Part shown: piece after piece, positions 36,011 through 46,200 of the stretch | Numbering within the stretch: position 1 is the first letter of the stretch | Layout: each line of letters starts with the position of its first letter | DNA from: Sialis fuliginosa | Lineage: Eukaryota > Arthropoda > Insecta > Megaloptera > Sialidae | Assembly: GCA_961205875.1 (NCBI GenBank) | Contig: OY540813.1 | Coordinates: 31,963,001-32,027,000 of the forward strand | Direction of reading: 5' to 3' | DNA length: 64,000 bases | Translations under genes and position numbers: made by a program | The notes under the pieces: generated by a model | The model's input: only the letters and a program-made list of their open reading frames with translations | Databases searched by the model: none | What the model was told of the DNA's origin: nothing

Positions 36011-37673
36011 ATGTCAAATAAGTTTACTGGTTTTAGTGAAGAAGACATTAAAAAACTAAAAAAGGGCGAAGTTATTAATGAGGGTAATAAATTATATTCA
36101 TAGCCACATCATCAATAAAATTAGTAATCAATTAAAATTGTTTTATTTGTATAATTCTTTTAGAAAAACACAAGATCAAATCTGTTACTAATGTCAAACG
36201 CCCAACAGCAAAAATTACTGCAACAGCACGTTCAAGATTAGCAAATATAAAACAAATTCCTTTAACCACTGACATTCCAGAAGAGGCTCGTTTAAGTATA
36301 AAAACTATTGCCGAACAAAAAAATGATAATGCAAGAAAAAATAGCATAGAGGATAAAAGTTCTTCTAACGACATCAAAATGTCAGAAAATATAAAAAATT
36401 ATTCATCATCAAATCATGACAACATAATTCTTGACAAAAAACCAATCAATTTAGAAGAATTTGAAGCAGAACAGAAAAAAATAGAGGCTGATAATAATAA
36501 GCGAAAAGATTTTTTAGCCAAAGCATTGGCAGATAGGTTTGTATATTAGTTTTGTTAATTTGTATTGTAATATGTAATAAGTAATAATTATTTATAGAAC
36601 TAAACGTACTCATGAAGAAGCCCAAAGGTTAGAAGCAATTCAGCAGGAATTTAAGAAACTTGATTCTATTTTATCAAATGATGTTTCTATATTACGAAAT
36701 CAAATAGAAATAGCAAGTTTAGATTTTATGGAAGCTCAGTATGTATATTATATTAATTCACAGTTTATTTTATAATAATATCAAAAACATATAACATAAC
36801 ATTATAGTTTAACTTGCGCCAATCTAATTTTATAACATATAAATATTTGGTGTCACAAAATAAATACACTCTATTAAACCTTGATAACCGTATTAATATC
36901 CATAGAAAACATAACATACCTCGTGAAAAGATTGGAATTTGAGGATCCAATAAGATTAAAATTTCTTAAGCTATTAAATTCAGATCCCAAAAATGGCCTT
37001 TTGAGTGTCTACCTTTTGTCCATGTCGACCTTTCGGGAATCTGCATTTTGTTGTAGACCCCATAAATGATAGATAATATACTCGCCAATTTTTATCTAAA
37101 ATATTTTTTTTCTTTTTTCAAAAATAATTTGAAAATTGTCAAAAGAAAACATCCGTTCCCGGCTTAGCAATTGCGTTCAAAAAAATTAATTTGATACATT
37201 TAAAGAATAATATTATCTATAATTTATGTCCCACTCATTCTATCTTTTTTTAGTTCGTCAGAAATAAAATAAGAATTGTGCATTATTCACTGTCAGTATT
37301 ACATATAAGAAATTCCCATCAAGATATTTTCTCAGGTAATATTGGTCAATAATGAAATTTGTAATTTTTTTATAGGAAACGATTTGATAAAATTGAAAAA
37401 GAATATTTAGATGCAAAGTTACATTTACATCAAAAGCGAGAGAAAAAAGAATTACTGACAGAACATTTATGTCATATAATTCAACAAAATGAACTACGGA
37501 AATCTAAAAAATTGATCGAATTAATGAATCAGTTGGATATAAATATGCTACAGGAAGATGTATCTTTAACTGATAATGTTGTAAACTCAAATATTTCAGA
37601 ATTGAAAACAAAAGATCTTGATGCAGCTGATAAGAAAAGAAAACGTAACGGTTTATCAAGTACAGATTCTTGA
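36011..37673 (+). CDS. GORAB: GORAB, RAB6-interacting golgin
   Basis: GORAB is a coiled-coil golgin that binds Rab6 and Scyl1 and supports COPI traffic at the trans-Golgi; the fly protein also acts in centriole duplication. Exons: 36011-36083, 36164-36536, 36598-36738 and 37376-37673. All are GT/AG, giving 294 residues. Landmarks: N-terminal [11 protein letters not shown] (matching GFSEEELRRLK of human GORAB), [40 protein letters not shown] and [20 protein letters not shown], the last being the strongest family signature. Residues about 125-260 form a long coiled coil. The start is the only in-frame ATG and matches the vertebrate start. It is shorter than human GORAB mainly in the acidic C-terminal tail. 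It is convergent with XPA. Intron 3 carries a piece of the dispersed repeat seen at 41500-41940, inverted. Confidence 0.95.
36950..37365. repeat. Dispersed-repeat fragment in GORAB intron 3
   Basis: Blocks such as AATAATTTGAAAATTGTCAA and ATAATATTATCTATAATTTA are the inverse of blocks at 41590-41740, inside the larger element at 40869-42820. The edges are unclear. Confidence 0.45.
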
Positions 37674-38020
37674 TTAATTAAATGATACAACATTTTAGTG
37701 ATAGTTAATTTTTAAAATTATGGTTTTTTACTAAACTATCTTAAATATTATAATTTATCTACAATTTCAATAATAACAGGCAGTTAATTAAATTACTAAT
37801 TCAGTAACCTACCAATTAAACATTTTTTTCATATTTGAAAATATTGAGTTATAAATGAAAATATTAAAAGAGGAAAATTTATGTTAATGTTTTTTTGATA
37901 TGATCCTAATATGGAAATGTGATAATAAATAACATTTGGCTGCATAATATTTAATGTCCTGCCAACAGCAGCTAAAAATGTGTATTAAGGTAATTAATTT
38001 AATTAATATTAAAATACAAA
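37674..38020. other. GORAB 3' UTR and flanking DNA
   Basis: AT-rich; an AATAAA-bearing stretch near 37920-37930 (GATAATAAATAAC) could end the GORAB transcript. No other feature. Confidence 0.4.
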
Positions 38021-38917
38021 TGAATCGGTGAGAAGAAGAACAGTACAAGTCCAAATTCTACCTTTTTTGTTTTTTACATGAATCGGTTCAATAAATGCAA
38101 TCTAAATATTGAGTGTAAAAGCAATATTATACCAGCCTTTCTTCATTGGTTCCAAGCATATTTTAAATTTGAGTGAGTGGAAGAACAGTACCTGTTCAGC
38201 ACTATATAGTTTTGTTTTTCCACTCAGCCGCTAGAATGAGCTTGGATCTGACTGACAGCACATGCTATATGAATATACATATAGCATGTGCAAGTTATTA
38301 AATTATCTACTTTTGGATCTACCGTTCCATTTGATTTTACTGAGAAACGGGCATGTACACCTCAAACTACCCCTCGAGAGGAAGTTTTAGAGGGTTGAAA
38401 ATATTTTCCTGAAATTCTTTAGGGTCGATATATGTAGTAAATTTTTTATCATAAAACTCTATCTTTAATAGTTTGGGCGTAAAACATAGTGGTCTGGAAC
38501 ACCCGGTATATATAAATAAGCTAGAGATACAGAAGCGACGGATTTTTATCAAAATATCTATTCGTGGACGCGGGGCCCGTAGCATTTGCTACTTCTGCTA
38601 CGTTGTTAATCCGGCCCTGCTTGTAGTGTTTATATAATACTACTTTTTATTCAATTAAAGTGACTTTTAAGATAATGTGCAAAGTTGAGAGGAAGAACAA
38701 TACTTGTCCAATGATTTTATTAATTTTTTTATACAAACAAAATATTTTGAATGACCCGTGACTGCATTAACAGGTCCTTGGGGTCTGTACGGAAGCAGCC
38801 GTGAAGTTAGCTGGCTTTTAAAGTTAATAAGTTGTAAATCTGCAAATTTTTTAAACTTAAAACTTGATTATCTCAAATTGAGAATTTTGAACTAGTACTG
38901 TTCTTCTCACCGATTCA
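38021..38917. mobile_element. About 0.9-kb inverted-repeat element
   Basis: TGAATCGGTGAGAAGAAGAA and the inverse TTCTTCTCACCGATTCA mark the ends. The subterminal motif GAAGAACAGTAC recurs inside near 38175 and 38692. An inner 14-bp perfect hairpin (GCACATGCTATATG, six-base loop) lies at about 38257-38291. It sits between GORAB and XPA. Confidence 0.65.
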
Positions 38918-39165
38918 AATATAGTAATGAATAGTAGAAGTAGTGATATTTTTAGTGGAATGAAATAGTACATTTTTTTGTATATTACATTTTAATTTTA
39001 TTTTTTATGTAAATTGTAAAGTAAATATTTTTATCTAATTGAAAACATTTATATTTCACAATAATTGTACAAAAATAGGTGCTAAAATAATTTTATAAAA
39101 GTTTATAAATAACAATACAATTGTATTAAAACATTAATAAAAATAATGGAAAATAAAAAGCAAAA

Positions 39166-39984
39166 TTACATTTTTTCAAAAGATTCTTTATAACCACAAG
39201 TCAGACAAGTGTGCAGATATTCATCATCTTCTTCATTATAGCTTTCAGGTCCAAAAGCATGAGTATGAGATGCAGCAGAAGTTTTGTCATATAAACTACT
39301 ACGCATGTTCATTTTAAGCTGTTTTAGTTCTTTTTGGTATTTTTTAGTTTTCAATTCAACTCGTTTTTCTTCTCTCTTCTCTATTTCTTCTTGCAATATT
39401 TCTTCTGACCCCCAAACTTCCAATGCTCTCTTTTCTATTTGTGTTCGTAGATATAATTTCATTTCACCCCATCGTACGTTGTGTGGATTCTTTCGTACTA
39501 TGTATTTTAATATTGGTTCTCGTTTATCTAAATCACAATCTTGTAGAAGGTATTCTTTTTTAGCATCTGTTTTTGTTATCAAACCATGTTTTTCATCTTT
39601 ATCTCTACAATTATCACAAACAGGATATTCAAATGTTTCCAGTAAATATGATGTTTGAAACTCTTTATTACATTCTTCGCATTTTGGTTTTTCCATGCAA
39701 AAACTGACTACAGGTTCTCGAAAAAAATCATCAGGAATATCATCTTTAAAATCTGCATCATTTTCTTCAATTAAAAAACCACCTCCTGTATCAATTACTT
39801 TTGTTCCTGCTACTTTTATGACGTGTTTTTCGATATTCACTTCATTAGACTTTGCATAAGGATGCGGAACTAATTTTCGTTTCCTCTTTTCTAAGGCTTT
39901 TAATCTATTTTCTTCAATTTTTCTTTTTTGTGCTTCCGTTAATTCTACACATTCTGCTTCTACATTTTCAGAAGTAGACGCCAT
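39166..39984 (-). CDS. XPA: XPA, DNA damage recognition/verification protein of nucleotide excision repair
   Basis: XPA binds damaged DNA and assembles TFIIH, RPA and ERCC1-XPF in nucleotide excision repair. It has 272 residues (human 273) in one exon. Landmarks: a basic N-terminal stretch (KRKIEENRLKALEKRKRKL) with a nuclear-localisation look; the ERCC1-binding GGGF near residues 67-70; a C4 zinc finger with Cys102, Cys105, Cys123 and Cys126; the DNA-binding core ending in NPHNVRWGEMKLYL; and the C-terminal HTHAFGPESYNEEDDEYLHT and CLTCGYKESFEKM that bind TFIIH. All key residues are present, so it looks functional. It starts 302 bp from the divergent NUDT14 gene. A single-exon gene among intron-rich neighbours is worth noting but does not suggest a retrocopy, since it is intact and in a head-to-head gene pair. 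Confidence 0.97.
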   Translation of the reverse strand: MASTSENVEAECVELTEAQKRKIEENRLKALEKRKRKLVPHPYAKSNEVNIEKHVIKVAGTKVIDTGGGFLIEENDADFKDDIPDDFFREPVVSFCMEKPKCEECNKEFQTSYLLETFEYPVCDNCRDKDEKHGLITKTDAKKEYLLQDCDLDKREPILKYIVRKNPHNVRWGEMKLYLRTQIEKRALEVWGSEEILQEEIEKREEKRVELKTKKYQKELKQLKMNMRSSLYDKTSAASHTHAFGPESYNEEDDEYLHTCLTCGYKESFEKM

Positions 39985-40286
39985 TATTAAAATAAAATTT
40001 GGAATTGTACAGTGAACACTTTACTAAATATAGTTTATACAAATATATAATAATTATTTAAAAATACACAAAATAAATGATAACAGTAAATAAAAAAGTC
40101 TACTTCTACGAACAGATAAGATTTGTGAGATTTTCTGTATTTCAAACTTCTCAGACGCTTTGGAGATTAGTATGTTTCAGCGCCGGGTGTGTGTGCTTCA
40201 GTATTTTCAATTGTCTATTTGTCATTGTCATATTAGTTGTGACAGTTTTAATTACATAAATAGCAGAAATATACCAATATTATAAA
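39985..40286. promoter_or_regulatory. 302-bp shared upstream region of XPA (-) and NUDT14 (+)
   Basis: This is the shortest of the three head-to-head gaps. It is less AT-rich in the middle (around 40145-40200, with GACGCTTTGGAGATTAG and CAGCGCCGGGTGTGTG). The size and layout suggest one bidirectional promoter; this is inference. Confidence 0.5.
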
Positions 40287-43200
40287 ATGGATTCAATAAA
40301 AGACATAAAATTCTCTCCAATTACGCAATCAATTTACATGAAACCTTTGAGATTACATTATACACAGGTTGGTTTAAAAAAATTAAGGTTATAAAAAGTG
40401 GTTATCTTAAAAATATGTAATACTTATTATATTTTCAGAATAATGAACAGAAGACATGGGATCTTGTTGCTGTTCATGATAGGTAAATATTTTTAAAATA
40501 TGAAATTGTTTTTTGCTGTAGCTTGAAAAATAATAAATATCCTGTAGTCTCCACATAATAAAAAATACAGTAGCCCATAGACATAGAGGAATGGACAGTG
40601 CATTCTGTATTAACTCAATGGTGTAACATCTGTTCAAAAAAGGAGAGAGAGATGCAGTGTAGTTTGGAACATAGACATAGAGTTACACAGTTATTCCATA
40701 CCTGTTTCTATCTCTTTCTTTTGACACGGTTCTGTGTTCGAGTCAGATGCCTGGTCCATTCTCTATGTCTATGCAGTAGCCTCTGATTTATATCCTGTGG
40801 AGGAGATGGGAAACTGCCATATTTCATTTAGGGTTCAACAAATAATCGTCATGCATAAATTTTACTATTAGTCGAGTCAATCAAGGTTTTTACTTCAGAG
40901 CACACAGAAACAGCACCAATTTTGATAAAAAAAAAATGTTTGCTATACTCATAGACATAGAGAATACACTGCGCATCTGACTCGAAAACAGAGCTGTGTC
41001 AAAAGAAAGAGATAAAAAATGGTTTGGGATATACTTGTCCATTTTTAAACAGGATTGTCTATTTAATTCTTATTAGAAAAAGAGATAGGTGTATATCCCA
41101 AACCTACCACATCTGTTTCACTGTTTTGGAGAAATGTTACACCATTATGTTAATACAGACTGTGCAATCCATTATCTATGTCTATAGTTATACCATATTA
41201 TTTGAAATCAGAAACATTCCGACAATCGAACTAAAAAATGTATTTTTATTGTTTAAACCATGTTTAAACTAGGGTTTCGAACTGAAAAAAAAATTGTTTT
41301 TTTTGATCCGAAAAATAATATATTATTTTAAAAATTCTTGACTATTGTCGTGCGGTGCAGCATAACCATTGGTTTTAATACAAATAAAAACATTTAAAAA
41401 TTAATCACTCTGAGCTGAACCGAAAATTGGAAAAACCATTATTTTTTCGGAATGAAAACGGGAACCGAACCTGGTTTTATAGAATCAAAAATATCTGCCT
41501 TGGGAACCACGGGACTTTCTTATACGTAATCCTAATAGTGAATAGTGTACGTGATTCTTATTTTATTAAAATATTTCTGACAAACTAATAAAAGATAAAA
41601 TAAAATGAATGGGGCATAAACTATAGATAATATTATTCTCTACATTATATTTCAAAAGAATTTTTTTGAACGTAATAACTGGAAACAGATGTTTACTCTT
41701 GTCAATTTTTGAATTTTCAAATTATTTTTGAAATAAGAAAAAATTGCTTTAGTTAAAAAATGTTCAGTATGTTATTATCTATAATTTATTTATTCCCCAT
41801 ATATTTTTTTCCAACATTTATGATTTAGTCAGAAAGAATTTTTTTATATAATTATTTAGACTCACCCACACTGTTCACTCTCATTGCAGTATTACGTATA
41901 AGAAAGTCCCATGACACTCATGGCAGATATTTCTTCTCTGTTATGAAACATTTGAATTTTTTTCTTCAAAAATTTGTTTTTTCGAAAAAATGCATAGAAC
42001 ATAAATTATAGATATTGATATTACCTACAATTTCAAAGTAATTTGAAAAATTCAAAAATTGACGTAGGTAAAAATCCGTATCTGGTTGAAAGACGTTTTC
42101 AAAAATAGGACGTTTTCTTCCCAGACAAAAATTAATCTTAAATATAAAATTTCATCCTTCTACGATTTGTCATATTTGATTTACAGCGCTTACAGACAGA
42201 CAGACGGACACACAGACGTCATGGCAAAAATAGTCAGAATGGATTCAGGGAAGGTCAAAATGGATAATTCCATCAAAATCCGGATTTCGAAAAAAAATCG
42301 CCTTCACTGTATTTATGATATTTAATCAAAATTAATTTTTTTTTTGAGAATTTAGTATGGTATAAATAATATTTGATTAAATGAACAAAAAAAATTTCAT
42401 TGAAAAATGTTAATTATTTAAATAATTTGTTGTAGTCATTTGCATTATTTTTCATTTTACAAGTTTTGCTTCGAAATTTCTTTTGTATACCTGTGCCGAT
42501 TATAAAATAATAAACATTTACAGTTCTACAAATAATTATTCAATTTTGACAAAAAAAATTGTGCTTATTTGAGATGTACCAATCTAACGATTCTGAAAAT
42601 TTTTGCAATCGTAATTTTTTTTCAACAATTCAATTTTAATACTTACAATTCCTAAATTTTTGTACAATTCCACTCTATTTGTGATAATTTAATTGAAGAT
42701 ACACCTCGAATACATATTTCTGAATTTTGTAAATCGACTTGTCATCTGGCCTAGTAACAAACAATTTTTAAAAGTTTCATCAAAATCGGTGCTATTTTTG
42801 TTGATTCATTGACTCGACTATGTATTTTAACCTCTATTTAATTTAATAATTTAAATTTATATTTTTTAGTGTGGCAATATTATTATTTAATGTAACAAGA
42901 AAGAAATGTATGTTTGTAAAACAATTTCGTCCATGTAAGTAATTTGGGTAAGTACTTGACTGTTTTGTAGTCGTCAGTGACATTTCTATGAAAATAGATT
43001 ATGAATTACATTTACAAACTAGGGATAATGCAGAAAAAACCCTTTGTGCATTCTATAATAATTTTAGTTTAGTCTGATATCTTATCTGACATTTTTGTAA
43101 TTTTATTTAAAAACAATTTATTGTGGCAGAGACTTTATTATCAGTATGTTTTAAGGGCAGCAAAGAACAGTTAGGGTCGATCCAGACTATCAAGCCGGTC

Positions 43201-46200
43201 TCGGGCTGATTCGGTCCGGTCTCGCTCCAATCAAATATAAATAAACAATATACAATGAAATCATTCACACTATAGGTATTGGTCAGGTCTCGCTCCAATA
43301 CAGGTAATACAAAGAATATTTTACTGGAGTGTGATTGAACCTGGCATGGATTGTACCCATAGGTTTAATCCACACTATCAATCCACTTTTGGGCCAGTCT
43401 TGGTTCGGTCTTGCTCCAATCAAATATTAATAAACAATAAACAATGAAATCATTTACATTATATCGGTCAGATCTCAGTCCAATCATGCTCAGATACAGT
43501 ATAGTATCGAAAAATATTTTACTGAAGCGTGATCGAACTTGGCATGGATTGTACCCATAGTGTGAATAGGGATCGTTTTAGTACTGATCACCGAGTAAAA
43601 CGTGATCTAAACTTGGGCGATAATGTGAATACCATATGATTTGATTGGACCAAGACTAGCTCATTAATGTGAATATCAAAAGATTTGATAGGAGCGAAAC
43701 CGGATTGAGACTGGCCCTTAGTTTACTACTTTATTCTAATTTACATGTGTATATCTGTGTTCATAGCGAGTTCATATTTCTGTGACTGGCACCCATAAAA
43801 TAGTCAAGTACTGTAATTTATATTACAAATATAATTTCAATTATTAATTGAAGTGTTTGTTGTTTGTTAGCTGTATATTACTCATGTATACCTGAAAATG
43901 AACGCTGTGATACAATAGATACAAATAAGTATCCAGCATCTCTCGGAATTACCACCGAATTGTGTGCTGGTATAGTTGACAAAGAAAAGTCATTGGTAGA
44001 AATTGCAAAAGATGAAGTATTAGAAGAATGTGGATATGACGTACCTCTTAGTAATTTTTTAAAAATCATCACTTGCAGGTATGTTTAACATTTAAAAAAA
44101 AACTTGAGTATGTACTTATTTAGCGTGATTGAAAAACAACTACAAATAAACTCAAATAAGTTTATAAAAATATAACAATATTCTGCTGTTTGCTTCAAAT
44201 ATAATTAAAAATTTAATTTAATTATAAAATTTAATGTAGAACTATGTATTAGATCAAGCTTGTCCAACCTGCAGCCCTCGAGGATCCTTGGTGCGGCCCG
44301 CGAGGATAATTTAAAAAAAAATAATTTATAATAATAAATGTACATTGAAATTAGTACGACTAAAAAAAAAAATTCAGTTCTTATTTTTCCTAACTAAATT
44401 AAATTAAATAAAATTTCTGCTATGCGGCCCAGAAGGTTCAAAAGGTTGGACAGCTATGTATTAGATTATTGGATTTAAACAAACATAATGATAGAGTACT
44501 TATTGAGACTTTTATTGATTTAATATAAAATAATATAAGATATTATATAGATATTTTAAGAGCTGATTCCTTGGCTCATTGTGAGTAAAAAATTCTACGG
44601 GAAGGTGGGGTCTATCTTCAATACCCTCTACAGGCTGTTTAAAAACTTCTTTCAAAGTAATACTTACAAACAAAGATTATCTCATAACTTCCAAAGTAAC
44701 ATAACTAGAGCAACCACAATGAGTCAGTTTCATAGGTAATTAACTAACGTATTTTTCAGTATGAGCGTTATTGCTAGCCGTGTTTCCAGTTCAGAATTAT
44801 TGCTCATCAATGCCAAAAAATTCATTTATTTTTTTGAAAATATATTTTTTTATACCAAGGCATGTGAAAATGTATAACAAAACAAGTGAAATTTAACCCT
44901 TTTTCTATTTTTTTCTAAATCAAAAATGGTGCCTATAGGGGGCTTTAAAGCAAATCCAAAAAAACAAAAAAATTGTATACCAAGTGTGGCATGTCAAAAT
45001 GTACATCTCAATAAGTAGAATTTGACCATATTTTTTTTTTCTAACTCAAAAATGGCGCCTGTAGGAGGCTAAAAGCAGTATTTTATTTTGTAACTACCGG
45101 CTCAAAAAATATGAAAAAAATTTGGTAACGAGGTTTTGGTGGGACTACCAACGACAAATACTAAAGTCAACAATATAATTTTTTTTGGAATAATAGGGAG
45201 GGATGTAATAGAATTTTTAATTTTAATTTTCATATCTAGGCATGTGGGATGTCAAAATGTAGTAGAATTTGACCATATTAGAACTGATCTCTAATGCCTA
45301 CTGTGCTCCGTGTGCGTTTCGTTGCGTTTCATTTCCGTTGCATTACTAAAATTTTACCCTCAACGAGCCTAAAGAAGTATATCTTCAATAACGAATTATA
45401 ATTGCTTATTACAGCAGGAGATATTATAGAAATAATATGAAATAACCTCTCTGTTTTGAATTTTATGTTTTGCAAGTTATGTACTTATTCAAATATTTGT
45501 ATTAATTTGTTTTCTTGTATTTATAGGGCAGGTGTTGGTTTATCTGGAAGTAAACAAACAATATATTATTGTGAGGTTTCTGATGATATGCGAGTAAATA
45601 TAGGTAAGTAATATAAATAAAATGAAAAATGAATTAATAGAAGAGTATTTTGCCTGAAATTCTCCTTTATAATCTAAGTCAGAGGTTTTCAAAGTGAGTC
45701 GCAGATCAAGTTTTGGTGGATCATAAAATAAATTAAAAAATATCACACACCAAGAAACGCACAATGGGGAATTTTTGATATTCACATAGAAATTTCTGAT
45801 TAATATTTTTCTATTTTTATTATTTTTGTTTGAGAAATAAATTTTAAGTTGGTGAGGGGCATTGACTTGTTTTATAGTATAGGGAAATTAGGCATGTGCC
45901 TAGGACTTTGAGGTATTGGGATGAGCTTTGAAAAAGGTTGGTAAAGAAAAAAAATTAAATTTTTTCTTATTTTTCTGATAAAGGGAGTAGGGGAGGGGAA
46001 CAAAAATCTTATGTAAGGTAAAAAACTATAAATAAATGAATATTTAAAAAATAATATCCATTATTTAAAATTACTTTTTTTTACTTTTCCATATCAAATT
46101 TGTTTACATATTCTTTATTAGAAATAAACACTTGTTCTGAGAATTTCTCTTATCTCTATACTACAGTGTAGCGTACTATAGTACATAGCAGTCTACTTAA

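Noticed and set aside
39284-39658. 124-codon plus-strand frame
   Set aside because: Antisense shadow of XPA.
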